Assembly (NCBI GenBank): GCA_963576565.1
Contig: OY755039.1
Span: 141,181,369 to 141,245,368, forward strand
Direction: 5' to 3'
Source: Aspidapion aeneum
Lineage: Eukaryota; Arthropoda; Insecta; Coleoptera; Brentidae
Length of the DNA stretch: 64,000 nt
Positions 22,950-36,110 of the stretch are shown piece by piece. The notes beneath the pieces are model-generated. The model did not search any database. It worked only from the letters and a program-made list of their open reading frames with translations, and was not told the origin of the DNA. The first letter of the stretch is position 1. The number at the start of each line of letters is the position of its first letter. The position numbers and the translations under genes are program-made.

Positions 22950-23099
22950 CTAGACTCTATCCGAGTTATTTGGGTGACATAGGTGAACTTTAAGGGTTAA
23001 CGAAACTAGATCTCCTGCGAATACTTAAGTACAGAAGTTATAGGTGATATAAAACAAAAGGTTTTTACTATTTAAAAAAATTATAACTCATTTTTATAT

Positions 23100-23775
23100 T
23101 TAGTAAACATTTTTACCTTCCTAGCCCGCATAGCAATGGCTAAAGAAGGTATTATTTTTTTTTTTGATTGGGCCCCGAAAATGTGTTATTTGGATGTATT
23201 TTGACCTATCCTAGCAATATCGTCGTGATGACTGTGTGCAGTGGCGTATATAGAAAAAAGTTTCGGGGTGGGCCCGAGACAGTTTTGGGGGGGGCCGAGA
23301 CCTCATGAAGCTGTATTTTATGCTATTTTATGTTTGTATTCATGAAATATGTGGAAAATATCCAAAAAAATCTTAGCTTCGGGCCCCCCCCATATATACG
23401 CCACTGACTGTGTGTGTATATTATTTCTGTCCGTAACACGATAGCTCCTAAACCGCTGAACAGATTTTCATAAAATTTTCAGGTAAAATAGTGTTCGACA
23501 CTCTTACGAGCTGATTTTTGGTCAAAATCCATTAATGCTAATGACAGTTTTTTGACAATTAAAAACTTTAAAAAATGCTAACTTTTTAACAGAGTATCGG
23601 ATCAATATACAGTTTTCAAAATATAGAATATATTTTGCTCAATAATTTGTATTATAATCAAAAACCTCGTGAGAGCTTTACTTTCTGAGATATTTACAAA
23701 AAAACTGTTTTCAAGGCCGATATATTATCATGGCTTCACTTGAAGTGTGCTAATAGGCTAGCTAGGAAGGTATCA
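23100..23775. mobile_element. Dispersed repeat R23, copy 1
   Basis: Contains 'ccttcctagccc', 'gcatagcaatggctaaagaa', 'tttctgtccgtaacacgata', 'gctgatttttggtcaaaatc' and, at the end, cttcacttgaagtgtgctaa followed by 'gctaggaagg'. An inverted copy lies at 45620-46050. It hosts a hAT-like MITE. Confidence 0.75.
23239..23406. mobile_element. 168-bp hAT-type MITE with 8-bp target duplication
   Basis: The termini are CAGTGGCGTATATA and its inverse TATATACGCCACTG. They are flanked by ACTGTGTG at 23231-23238 and 23407-23414. The 8-bp duplication and CAGTGGCG ends are typical of hAT elements. Non-coding. Confidence 0.93.
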
Positions 23776-23835
23776 GATACGTCATGAATCCATTTATCTA
23801 TTTTAAATATTAACAAAAAAATGTGGAAATTTATT

Positions 23836-24525
23836 TGTGAAAAATTATGCTGTCCTCCCACGTTCACCGTATCCTCCAAACTGTAATGTAATATATATCA
23901 AGGCCAACACAAAAATAGAGGCCACGACCCTGAAAAAATCCGCTGTTCTCCCGGGGCTGAATTTTACATTGAGTCTTATGGGAGGTCAGACGTTTTTTTA
24001 TGATATTTTCAAAATGGCACTACAGATTTCCGCAAAATTTCAGTGAAATATTCTCAGACATCATCCCGATATTCCACCAAAGGTTTGTAAGGAAGCAACA
24101 TGATTAAAAGGTTAAAATCTTCAAGATTTTGCATTCCTTATTTTGAATTCAAATTACCCGCCATGTACCACATGCCAACTGTTATATTTGACATGTATTT
24201 GACTTTGTCATCTGTGATTGTCACATTCGCTACTGCTTTAAACTTAATTTTTATGTAAACTAATGAAGCGGCTATGAAAAATTAGGGATTACCATACGTT
24301 TTAAAAAATTGTTCTGCCAGAATAAAGTAAAAACAATCTCAAAAACGGCTTTATTTAAAAAAAAATCAAATATTCATGAACCTTCATTCCAACTTCAATA
24401 TTTCAAAGACAATCAGCTGTGTCGTAACGTGACCATCAAAAAAAAATCAGCCCCGGATGTGACGTCAACAAAGTGGAGGATCGTGGCCCGTCCATTTTGA
24501 TAGCCCTGTATATATATATATAGTA
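23836..24525. mobile_element. Degenerate inverted-repeat element
   Basis: Words such as gaggccacgaccctgaaaaa and ccccggggctgaattt on the left recur inverted (cagccccggatgtgacgtca, gtggaggatcgtggcccgtc) on the right. Non-coding. Confidence 0.55.
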
Positions 24526-24859
24526 CCAATCCTTCCATGTATGGTCCAATAGTAAGGTGCACCCTGCATATTGAGTAACAGTATGGAAACGGACGACTCG
24601 TCACGCGAGCAAAGAAGAAAAGCAGTCCTTTTCAAATTTTATTAAAAGCGTCTACTTTTTTAATCCAAGCCATACGTTTGGGTTCAATTGAATCCAATAT
24701 GGCGGAACGCTTGTAGCAGTCATTTTCCATTAATGGTTTTAATAAGCTTTAGCAGTACAGATATATTTAAGACGTACGTGGTTTTCACTTATTTATATAT
24801 TCATTTAAACTTTGCTTGCTTGTCAAACGTGCGCAAATAAGTGGAAGAAATGGGAAGAA

Positions 24860-25925
24860 ATTGGCGGCATTTTTTCTCGTGGTCAAACATCATAAAGCCA
24901 CTCATCTCAAATATATTTGACATAGTGTCACTGCTTATTTTCCACGGCGACCTCTAGGGTTTGTGGCTTATACTACGTTTTTAAGATCATTGTGTTCCGT
25001 CGCCCCTAAGTACAGGCGGTTACCCCAAATACGTTCTAGCATAAATACATGTTCAAAGAATCGAAAATTGAAGCCCTCCTAGCTGGCTTTGAAAACAATA
25101 GCAAATTTAAATTCGCGGATGAGAATTTTCAAGTGCGCATGCGTGAGTTTTGTCATGTAGCACACAGCTGCTATGTGAGTGGAGGCCATCTTGTAATTTT
25201 GCCGTGTTTTGTATTTGTCGTGTAAAATTATGTTTTTTTTTCTATGGAAAATGGGAAATATTTCACGTAAAAAGTGCGGTTTGTGGAAAAATGTCCGGAA
25301 GAAGTAAGAGTGCCATTCCATAGGTAACTACGTGTATTTTTCTTTATAATTTCTTAATAAAGTTAAGAGTGGTTTATAGATGCCATTAAACAGTCTTCAT
25401 GGTGTCCACAATAAATCTTCACAATTAGTTTTAGAAAAACTACAAAATTAATCCACAATTTGATAAATTTTCACCCAATCAACTAGTTTTTAGAAAAAAA
25501 TAATAGACATAACCCTAAATATTTGATAATTGTCAAATAATGTAGTCACGTAACGGAGTATGTTCCAAAACCACCAACTAACGCATGCGCAGTAACCGAT
25601 ATCCTGTCTACCCGATAAAGGAACATTAAGAATTAAATAGGGGTTCTGGCTTCAAGAATTGCGTGTGAGAATGCATGGGTATGCCCCATATTTATGCTAT
25701 AACGTATTTGGGTTACCCATAGAGCAAGCATATAGGACACCTTGATTACAGAAACTGCGTCGTCAGGCCTCAGAACACAGTGACCTTACAAGCGTAGTAT
25801 AAGCCACCACCCCTAGAGGTCGCCATGGAAAATAAGCAGTGACGCTCTGTCAAATATCTTTCATTGAGATCAGTGGATTCATATGATGTTTTACCACAAG
25901 TTTAGCTCGATGCCGCCGCCTTTTA
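24860..25925. mobile_element. Long inverted-repeat element hosting MITE M1
   Basis: Arms of about 160-190 bp: cactgcttattttccacggc and gacctctagggtttgtggct on the left, the inverse (agccaccacccctagaggtc, gccatggaaaataagcagtg) on the right. Between them sits MITE M1 (25022-25718). Confidence 0.85.
25022..25718. mobile_element. MITE family M1, copy 2 (most complete)
   Basis: Inverted ends CCCAAATACGTTCTAGCATA and the inverse TATGCTATAACGTATTTGGG. Internal words are shared with the copies at 9977 and 57795. Non-coding. Confidence 0.88.
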
Positions 25926-25929
25926 ATTC

Positions 25930-27490
25930 GTGTCTGTCAAATTTGACGTTGCTCCATCAGTCAAATTAATTTTTCCCGTTGGTTGCGAAATATTTTCTTT
26001 TATTATCAATAGTTTCACGCTGTTACTATTTTTTTTCCTTTTAAAAGGTATTTTCACTGATCTAATTTGGATCATTCACCTCTAACCAAACTATTAGAAC
26101 TATGAATCGTTTTAAAATGCAAACAATCATTTTTCTTCTTCCCTTGGTGCTAGCTATTCTCATACTTGAACGATGTGATAGCCCCAATCACATGCTTTAG
26201 CCAATGGCAAGCTTTAAATTAGCTCCAAGCCGTCACGTTCTATGCGAAAAGACCTCCATTGCGCAAGCTTCTCTTACGATCCGACCGAGAAACGTTCAGT
26301 CGGTACGAGGCAGGAGAACAGATTTCACTTCAAACGCGTAAGTCACTAAATCTGAAGAGCGGGCGACTATGACATTGGTCGAGACAAGTCATTTGGCACA
26401 ACACGCGACCGCTCAAAGTTTGTTATTGGTCTAAGATTGTGAGGTGGATGGCCACATCGTTCGTAATATTCTGATAAAAGCACACTAGCTCAAGTTTTTT
26501 TTAAGTGAGTTAGGACAGTTCAGAACTAGGGCGACAATAGGTCTAAGCGTTGTGTTAGAGGTTAATGTATTTTCTACAGTTTTTGGTATAAATAAACATG
26601 GCGGGCTGACGCCTGCTAGAGACCCTGTATTACACCTACACATTATATTTCTTTAAAATATGTCATACATACAGGGTCTTTAACGCCTGCAAGCCCCCAG
26701 ATAAATTTGACAGGTAAAAATGAACTGTCAACAATGTAGCTAAGGTATCTATAGCAACCCTGTCGTGTTCCCTCATTATGTGATAAAATAAAAAAAACTT
26801 AAAGAAAGTTAAGTTTAGACGTAGTTTTAAGGAAAAAACGAACTTAAATATTGATTAGGTTTATACATAGTTAGGTGCTTTTATTAAGAAGACTATAGTT
26901 ACTGATAATAAGTGCTACTCATGTGGAGTTTACACAGATTTTTTCCGTGCAAAATTAATGCCCAAACTGCGCCAACCAGTAGGACTAAAATCGACTGTAA
27001 AGAGGCTTAGTTCTGGGAGATTGCTCGCGCCGTGAAGATATATTTTATTCGGAGCAGTACTCATTATCAGTAACTTTATATAGACAAATATCTGGCTTAA
27101 ACCAGACTTTAGTTGAATTTCTACAAAACCATTTTAAAAATAAAACCAAAATTAAAAAAAAAACTTGTTATGGAGCAAAAATAAACTTAAATAAGGAATA
27201 GTATTTTTCATAAGGTTAAGTTTTATTTCGATTGCGTATAAACAGAGACCTTAGTAAATACATATTAAGTCATACTAAGGTCTCTAATCCAGCACTAAAA
27301 TGACTCAATAGATAGTTTATGTTGTGCTACGTATTTGTGAGTATGATATTTGACAGGTACGCAAGCGCACTTTGTCAATGCCACGTACGCGGCTGCGAGC
27401 GCCCATGGACAGAAGGAAGTTTATCAGTTTTTGGGGTGCCTTTACTAAGGTCACTCATCGTAAAGCAAGCTTTACAGGTAGCAAAGCCTG
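25930..27490. other. Intergenic stretch with MITE fragments
   Basis: No exon recognised. Contains an inverted pair at 26605-26700 ending in tagagaccctgtatt / tacagggtct, a short hairpin at 27245-27290 around agaccttagtaaatac, and a 'ctaaggtcact' motif at 27446. It lies between the 3' ends of the two host genes. Confidence 0.5.
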
Positions 27491-27496
27491 ACTTCC

Positions 27497-29232
27497 CAAG
27501 TAACCTTTATTTATAGCAGAAGCTAAAAGGTTGCCAGCGCCTTTCCTTAAAACCATTAGTTTCAATGTTTGGTCGCTAGCACGTTCCCATTACCCTTATA
27601 TACCCCTTAGACCTCCTAAATGGGACTACCCAATTGGTGGTGGCAACCTATGTATTAAACTCACTATAAAACCATAAGAAATAAACTCCAGCTTCGCCCT
27701 CTAGCGGTTCCACCAGTATAGAACCTTTTAGAGCCTAAAGCTATTATGCCAGGTTCTAAAAGCCACTCAGAAACGTTCTCTATCCTATTATAAAACTAGA
27801 TTTGGTAATTTGGTATCCTGGCGATTCTGTTGAATACCATAATACCTTTAGAGTAAAGAAGTTTTCCTATAAAAGCTATGGCGATATGTTAGATTCACAA
27901 TGGCTATATAAAATAATTTAGGTCACAAAATTGCCAAAAATGTCAGTCCCAACATTATTTTATCACATAAAAATATATCGAGTTTGCCGTTTTGTTGATG
28001 ATCAAATTGCCTGCCAGATTTATTTTTCTGATAAAATCGTATCTGAAAAGCTCTCAAAACAAGTGCGCCAGCTCAAGAATGCTTTTTAATAGTTTTTTGA
28101 TAACAAAATAACAAATATTTAAAATTTAAAAAAATCATTTACACTATTCACCATTAAAAAAGTCTGTTTGGTTTACATAAATCAAAATTAAAGTAAAATT
28201 ATTGTTAAAAAACACTGCTAAAACGACTAGATAAATATTTTCTCTTTCCAATATTTTTTAAATAAATTTATATACGCCATTATGGTTTTATAGTGGTCAC
28301 TTGGTTTTATTATTGTACCGCAACAAGGATTTTTGAGTGCCCTTATGAAACCAACAAAAAAGAACAATGTAAACATAGTCAACATAACCTCACTTAAATT
28401 TTTTGTATTTGTTTTTAAAGTGTTTAAAAGCGTATAATTTAACACTTATTTCCTGGGTGTCCTACCCAGGAGGACGGAAACTCAACAATTATTAATTATT
28501 GGGCTTTAAATAATCAATCTTGCAATAGGTAGGTACCAATATGTACCTAGGTATATCTATTATTTTTACAAGAAATACCTAAAAAAAATAAAACACGAAA
28601 GTATTTACTTACTTCTGTTAGAACCCTTAAGGAAACAAGGTTTTATATGGCCGCCTATTTAAATAATATTTAATATACAGCTATGGGTAACTATAAATAC
28701 AAAAGAATTAAGCCTTCCTATAAAATCTTTTTAAAATGCCTAAAAGTAATGGCAAAAACCAAAAGTCTAAATTTATATTTACCACTATTAAAAACCTTAA
28801 GGAAACTAGGTTCTATATGGTCGCCTATCTAATCATATTTACTTTTAAACTACTGGTAACTATAAAAACAAAAGGATATAAGATAACCTTTTAGCTCTAT
28901 TATAAAACACTTTTGTGATGACCTAAAGTTTATAAAATGAACCAAAGTTTATATTTATTTCTTTTTAAAAACTTTAGGTAAAATGATTTTATAAGACCAT
29001 CTTTATAAATCAGAAATCAATAAAACCAAAAGTATCTAAAAGGAACAGAAGGAATATCAGTTTATTATACTCCCTTTATAAATCACTTTTTGGTTGTATA
29101 ACACCCCTTTAGGTAATTGGCAATATAAATTACCTTTATGTAGCCAAATTGATCCGAAAACCCATAACAGCACCCTCTAAATAACCTAGGAACCAAATTA
29201 ATAAAACCTTGAGTGGTAATAATGTTACTTGG
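27497..29232. mobile_element. Putative 1.7-kb DNA element with short inverted ends
   Basis: CCCAAGTAAC at the left end and GTTACTTGGG at the right form 10-bp inverted ends. Inside, 28610-29060 holds about three imperfect units of roughly 180 bp (acccttaaggaaac, ctatatggtcgcctat). No open frame of note. Boundaries are tentative. Confidence 0.5.
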
Positions 29233-29257
29233 GTTTGATTTTCTACATTTGGGTTAT

Positions 29258-29500
29258 AATTTTTGACATGTTTTCCTTGTTTTCGCATTGGCGGCTCGTT
29301 CTTATTTCAAAAATGTGGTTTTAACACAGTCTAAAGATCTATTTAATAATGATACAGTTTCAAGATAGTTTGCGCATAACTTTTTAATTCTAATTACATA
29401 AATATATATAGTTTACGTACCTTCATACTGTGTTAAACAACATCTTTAAAATAAAACCGAACCGCCAATGCGAAACTGAGGAAAACATGTCAAAAATAAC
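29258..29500. mobile_element. Short palindromic MITE
   Basis: Left gacatgttttcc and gcattggcgg; right the inverse ccgccaatgc and ggaaaacatgtc, about 240 bp apart. Non-coding. Confidence 0.7.
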
Positions 29501-29931
29501 AACCAAAAAATAGAAAGCCTGACGTTGGCTTCGCTTCCTATAAGGCTTGCCTTTACGATGAGTGTCCTTAGCCTTAACATTGACGGATTGAATTTGACCA
29601 AAGTAAAAGTGACAAATCAAAAATGGCCACCGTCCCGGCCTTTTTAACCATTGACATTTCGTTCTCTGCTTTAGAAATATCAAAGGCTTGTCAATCGCTG
29701 TTTTTGTTTTTCCCAGTTTTTTTAATAAAATTTGGGATGAAATCTAACTGTTAAAAATTGTTTAGGACCTTTTTTATTAACGTTTTTTTTAGAGTAGGAA
29801 AACTCTGAGAATTTATTTATTTTTTAATAAAAACACAACAAAAGTAACAAACAAACAACTGACAGTCTTCGCGATTTTGACAAGGACGTGATAAAATAAA
29901 AGTATAAGTAGGTCTGGTTCACGGTGAATAG

Positions 29932-30537
29932 AATAGACCGGTGTTCGGATCTTATATATATATGTGTCGAATTTTCACGTCACTGGTGGTCCAGCTGATT
30001 TTTTTAAACAAAGTTAGATATGATATGAACAACTGATATTTTTTGAATTTTTTGAAAACTAAGACAATTTTCCTACTGTTTTTTAGTACATCCTTATAAA
30101 ATATATATTTCTAGACGTATTGTCGTTATTTTTTTTTAGCCGCTTTATTTTTTATTATACAAAAATTAACATACAATTGAAACTGAATGTGATCGTTTAA
30201 TATCAAAGGTAAACCGAGGACTTGATAAGTAAACAAAGGTGTAAGTTAGCGGATTAGTTTTGACGCTGAAACGAACGCATTATTTCCTTCCAATTTTAGT
30301 TTTTGTGTCAAGAAAAATTAAGTGGGCTAAAAAAAAAATAACGACTGGTATGTCTCAAAAATATTATTTTATAAGAATATACTATAAAACAATAGGAAAA
30401 TTGCTTCAGTTTTCAAAAAATTTTAAAAATATTAGTTGTTCATATCATATCTAACTGATCTAACTTTTGTTTTCAAAAATCAGCTGGACCACTAGTGACG
30501 TGCAAAATTCGACATATGATCCGAACACCGGTCTATT
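29932..30537. mobile_element. 606-bp MITE with about 130-bp inverted arms
   Basis: Ends ATAGACCGGTGTTCGGATC and its inverse. The arms include cagctgatttttttaaacaa and agatatgatatgaacaac in inverse on the other side. Non-coding. Confidence 0.88.
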
Positions 30538-30539
30538 AG

Positions 30540-31460
30540 TCTGGTTAGGTTTGGTTAGGTTCATTGCTGCCTACCAGTGCCCAACTATTTTTATCGCGTT
30601 TTCAATGGGAATGTCAAACGCATGATGACCCACTCTTTTTATTTTTGTTGGTTGTGAAATCCAATCTATAGCTCTTCTAATATCTCTGGGTTTAGGCTGT
30701 CTGGCACAAGGACTATAGACATAAAGGACTGCTTAGTTCCATTTAACCTGTGTTAACAAATTTTGCGGGGTGAGGAGAGCGGCGTGTCGTCACCACTTGT
30801 GCTAAATCCTATGTTTACGTTCGTTGTATATGATGTTATTCGTAGTTATAAGAGAGTTTTGTTGATATTTCGCTGAATAGTTTGTGTTTTTTGGATTGTT
30901 TCAGTGCAGTGCATATAAATAAACATTTTCACGTTTGGTTTGTTAACAGTGTGTAAAAATTCGATTCAGGACAGAGAAGAACGTTTGTTTACGGAGTAAA
31001 AAAAATGGCCACGGTTTTCTCAGCAAATGGGCTTCTTGTTTAATAATATCTATCAAGAAAATTACAAAAGATTGTGAATTGAAAAGGAATATTTTTCTAA
31101 ATTAATTAATAATAATATTTTATTATTTATATTAATATTTTTAATTTATTGTATGTATCTGTACTTTTCTGTTTTTTTGTAAAAATGTAATAATAAATAC
31201 TGTTTTAATGTTCTATATTCTCGTTTTTTAATTATCTAATTAATAATCTCTTAACATGCTTTAAAAAGCGGTTGTAATAATTAAACTATACATTATGTGC
31301 ATTTTTTTCTCTTTGTTTTTTGTCTTTTTTGTTAAGAACAATAGTTGTGCTTTTCCTTTTTTAAATAAATCAATAAATTTTTCGTCTACCTATATTTCCG
31401 TTTTTAATTATTATCGCAAAATAATTTCTTTACATACTTTTAAAACAATTGGACAAATTA
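30540..31460. other. Gene-free stretch with dispersed repeat
   Basis: A segment at 30560-30700 (ctaccagtgcccaa, gttttcaatgggaatgtcaa) recurs in the same orientation at 32160-32310. No exon recognised. Confidence 0.5.
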
Positions 31461-31462
31461 TA

Positions 31463-31837
31463 CAGGGTGTCCCATAACTTGGGGGCCATAGTGCAGCAGG
31501 TGATAGATGAGGTTATTTCCGAAAAAAAAGTTCATATAAAAAATATTAATAATATATAAAAAATAGTTTTAAAAAAAAAAAATTGACCGACTAATTTTTT
31601 TCAAAATAAGTTTTATTTCAATTTATTGCTCTTGTTCTGATACACGACTTTACACAATTTCATGTTTTTACTGCGTTTTTTGAAAAAGTTATTATCAAAA
31701 AAGTTAAAAAAATTGCCAAATTTGATGCTCTGTATCTCTACAAAGAAATAGTTTTGACCCATGCATTATAGGAACTTTTTTATCAGACATGGCCTGTTAG
31801 CCTATGGCCCCTAAGTTATGGGACACCCTATATAGGT
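31463..31837. mobile_element. 375-bp MITE with ACAGGGTGTCCCATAACTT ends
   Basis: Left TACAGGGTGTCCCATAACTT followed by gggggccatag; right the inverse ctatggcccc, taagttatgggacaccc. Non-coding. Confidence 0.88.
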
Positions 31838-31839
31838 AC

Positions 31840-32885
31840 TACGACATTATGTGTAGCTTTTTTTTTCACTTTAAGTATTTAAATTTAATTTATTTAACAG
31901 ATATTTCAAATATAAAATCATTTATCATCCCTGTAAAGACAATATTTTTAAATGTACAATGCCTCAATTTTGCATAAAATTTAATTTGCATAAAGAAAAT
32001 AGCTCTAAAAGCAAATAAAATCCAATATAACAACAGGCCCGCTTTCTGCCCAGCACAAGTGGTGACGTAACAGCGAGTTTGACCTTGAACATCGATTGCA
32101 GACAGATTCGGTAAACTGAGCAATCCTTTCTAGTGTATAATAATAATAATAGTCTGGCAGGCCTACTAGTGCCCATCTTTCTACCCACATTTTACCTCGT
32201 TTTCAATGGTAATGTCAAACACATGGCGTACCCACTTTTTCTATTTTGGTTGGTTGAGAAATCCAATCTCTTCAATGTTCTGATATCCCTGCTGAGACCT
32301 TGTACAAATTTTGAATACCTACTATTTTCAGAAACCTGTCCAAACAGACCCGATTAGGATAAAATGGTGAACAATTGACCAGTTAGTTTAACACCGATTT
32401 CGACCTCCCAAAAGGACAGGGAAGCAATGATGGAATGGAAAAATAAGTTAGTTTTATCCCTAGATGCACCGTAACAAAGCTTAGCTAATCTATTATCTCT
32501 CTTTGTTGTTTTGTTTGTTAGCAACAAGGACTGCATCTGGGGATAAGACCCTTTCTTTTGTCCCACCATCACAAACCAGAACCAAAAACGTTCACGTGCA
32601 AAACATTAAAAAAACTTACCCTAGTGTTACCTATTCGTGTGCTCTCGCAGCCCCTTCGGCTCGCCTCGACGATGCACTGTTGCCATTTTAGAAGAGTAAT
32701 AATCTCTTATTAACGGCTCGCTAACATAAACTATCTATTATGTCATACTAACTAATTCAATTATCATTGATTTTTATTTAGACATAGTAGGTACCCCTCA
32801 AGAAAAAAATGTTATTCTAAAACCGAAAAAATGTGATTTTTTTTAACAAACTGTATTGTTTATATACAAGATAATAAAAAAAATT
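31840..32885. other. Gene-free stretch
   Basis: Small open frames only; none has a recognisable domain or fits the phase of a neighbouring exon. It includes the second copy of the 30560-30700 repeat. Confidence 0.45.
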
Positions 32886-32899
32886 CAAGTATGTTATTA

Positions 32900-33430
32900 T
32901 ACAGGGTGTTTTTTTAGGTAACAGAGTCATTTTTGGGTATATATCGTCCGGTTTTACGTACGATCATTAACCAAAAAGGCATCTGTTACTTAAAAAAAAA
33001 AAACAGTCTGTATATTATGTAATTGTAGGCATTTTTCACTTAATTTTATTACGTTTAGATTATATGTAACTTTTGACGAAAAAAATTGATAATTTTTTAT
33101 CATTTATTGGTGCTAAAATTTTATTTTTAAACAGATTTATGTTCTGTATTTAAAAAGATGTATCAAATATACCCTAGTACCTAATTTGACTGATTAATGA
33201 AAAAAAATCATTAAAATCATAAATCTATATTTATTTGTTTTTCTTTTTACCATATTTAAATCTAAAATCTAGCTCTTTTAACAAATTAATATTATAATAA
33301 TCATCCACGAAACATACAGAGTGTTTTTTCTTAAGATAACAGAGGTATTGACGTGTTTGAGGGTTTTTTCGTAAACGTACGATAAATGCCCGAAAAAGCT
33401 TGTTAACTTTAAAAAAACACCCTGTATATG
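32900..33430. mobile_element. MITE with ACAGGGTGTTTTTT ends
   Basis: Left tatacagggtgtttttttag with aggtaacagag; on the right aaaaaaacaccctgtatatg, with further inverted segments. Non-coding. Confidence 0.7.
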
Positions 33431-35350
33431 TATTTGTAAGATGATCCAAATTGGGCACTTTTGGGACGTTTCCAGGGAAGATAAAGAAAACCTGATCTCC
33501 CACTCAAATTTTAGAGAAACTAAAAGGTGTTAAACATATCTTCATATATCAAGCCGTTTTTAAGTTAGGCGTTTTTCAAAAATTTGCATTTTTGGAGGAG
33601 GTCTATAACTTTAAATTCCTTTTCTATAGTTTTTTTTATAATTCTTAACTGTTTTTATTTTTTTATCTGTAACTTTTAGTTTTAAATAAGAAAAATGGCT
33701 CCGGTTTAAAAGGGCGATATTTGAAACGGAGACATTTATAACACCTGTTTCATTTGAGCAACATTATATATTAAAACAGCGACATATCAAAAGGCCGACA
33801 GTTTAAAAGAGCGACATTAAAACAGCGAAATATTAAAACAGTGACCTTTAAAACAGCGACATATAACAGCGAAATATCAAAACAGCAACATTTGAAAGCG
33901 CGACAATTCAAAATAGCGACATATTAAAACAGCGACATATCAAAATAGCGATATTCAAAAGAGCGATATCTAATAAAAACAGCGACATTCAAAAGAGAGA
34001 CATAGCAAAACAACATTTGAAAGAGCGACAATTCAAAACAGCAACATTACAATAAGCGACATATTAAAACAGCGACATTTAACACAGCGAAATATCAAAA
34101 CAGCAACATTTGAAAGCGCGACAATTCAAAACAGCGACATATTAAAACAGCGATATTCAAAAGAGCGATATCTAATAAAAACAGCGACATTCAAAAGAGA
34201 GACATAGCAAAACAACATTTGAAAGAGCGACAATTCAAAACAGCAACATTAAAATAAGCGACATATTAAAACAGCGACATATCAAAATAGCCACAGATCA
34301 AAACAGCGTTATTCAAAAGAGCGACATCTAATAAAAACAGCAACATTTAAAAAAGCGTCCTTAAAAACAGTTCGACTAAGGGGTCTCTTTTTAACATATT
34401 TTTTCAAAACAAAACTTTGACTTTTTTCCGGGGATCCTAGAGGGTGTGAAACATTTTTTCGAAAAATAATTTTCTAAATTATCTTTCCTGTCCTCATTTT
34501 GGGAGGTTGAAATCGATGTTATTTTAACTTTTGTCAATTGGACGCAAACGTTTCCTAACCTGTGCCTTGTCCTCCTTTTGGAAGGTCGAAATTGGAGCCC
34601 CAAGTTACAGGTTACGATACGTTTCTGCTGAATTGACAAAGGCTCCCAAAATGTGAACGGAAATTCTAATTTAGAAAAGTATTTTTGGAAAAAATGTTTC
34701 GGTTTGGTTCCGTTCGGTTTGGTTTCACATACTCTAGGATCCCGGGAAAAAAACGAAAGTTTTTTTTTTCGAAAAAATATATTAGAAAGAGGTTAGTGAA
34801 ATACCCGAAGTAGCAAGTCATAAGACGCTTTTCTTAAATGTTGCTTAATATCGATTTTTTGAAAAATCGCTGTTTTGAATTGTCGCTCTTTTAAATGTCG
34901 CTGTTTTGATATGTCGCTCTTTTGAATGTCGCTGTTTTTATTAGAAGTATCTTGAATATCGCTGTTTTGATATGTTCTCTTTTGAATGTCGCCGTTTTTA
35001 TGTCTTTCTTTTAAATGTCGCTGTTTTAAATGTCGCCGTTTTAAATATCGCTCTTTTGAAACGGATCCAAGAAAAAGACATTAATATGTCATTTATGTAG
35101 TATTTCAAAATCCAAAAATGACAAATAAAATTCAATTTGACAATTTGTTTGTTATCAAAAAGCAATTTACACCAACTTTTAAAAAATTCCCTATAGCTCG
35201 AAAACGGTTCGATGTTGGTTCGATGTACCAAGTTACAGTTTTTATTTTTTAACTTCTTTTGAAATTGAAGCATTGCAAACGGGGGTCCGTTTTTCTCTAC
35301 CTCCCCTAAAGTGACTTAAACGCCTACAAAAGTACCTAATTTTAATCACC
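33430..35350. mobile_element. Diverged inverted-repeat element hosting an AGCGACAT fold-back
   Basis: Left aaattgggcacttttgggac and aaacctgatctcccactcaa; right the inverse-like ggtccgtttttctctacctc and aaaagtacctaattttaatc. This is a distant relative of the 16819-17764 palindrome. Its middle is filled by the minisatellite fold-back. Confidence 0.6.
33700..35060. repeat. Fold-back with minisatellite arms (AAAACAGCGACAT units)
   Basis: 33700-34375 holds about 45 imperfect units based on aaaacagcgacat, and two blocks of about 210 bp inside it are tandem duplicates. 34855-35060 holds the inverse units (atgtcgctgtttt). The middle (34385-34800) is itself an imperfect inverted repeat with gatcctagagggtgtg and actctaggatcccggg. 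Confidence 0.85.
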
Positions 35351-35599
35351 CTGTATATATTGTTGAAAAACATTCCAACGTAATGTAATGTAATAATTTT
35401 TGGTATAGTAATAAATTTTCAGTCAATTAAAAATTACAAAAATAGTACAAAAAAATCACACATAAGATATGCCATAAGACACGATAAAAATGCTACGAAA
35501 ATACACAAATACAATGTTTTTTTTATAACTCAATTTAAAATCCTTGGATTTTCTGATAAACGCCATAAAAATATTGTTCCGGTTATCAGTTTGAAACTT

Positions 35600-36110
35600 T
35601 GCACCATGATTATCCATACACTAAGATGTATAAAAACGTCGGGACACACACGATCAGAGTTTTTTCCCCCACCCTAATCACGTAATCATTGTACAGGTAT
35701 GTATTGAGGAAATTGGAAATATCTCCATAACGGGTAGCATAAATGGATGCTGTAATATATGGTTGGAAAGTTCTTTAAAAAATGCTAAAAATATTGTTTT
35801 TACAACTTCTTTCTCAAAGAGGTCCCGCCCCCTAATAGCGATTATTGGACAAACAAATATCTCCATTACAGGTGGCAATATTGGATAATATGATACATTG
35901 TTGAAAGGCTCTTAAAAAATGCTACAAACCGAACCATTTTGTTGTTGAATAGGTTCCCCCACCTCTGATGACGTCATCAATATACAAATGATGTTTAAAG
36001 AAAAATACAAAATATCTTTCTTACGGGTGGCCTAACTAGAATCTGCCCTGTCTTTGCAAAACTTAGTAAGTTTTAAAAAATTATGGCATTTTTGAAACCA
36101 GCGCGTAAAA
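35600..36110. repeat. About three degenerate tandem units of roughly 160 bp
   Basis: Each unit has 'aaatatctcc' or 'aaatatcttt', 'gggtggc' or similar, 'ttaaaaaatgct' and a 'cccacc' or 'ccgccccc' word before 'tgacgtcat' or similar. Non-coding. Confidence 0.5.
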
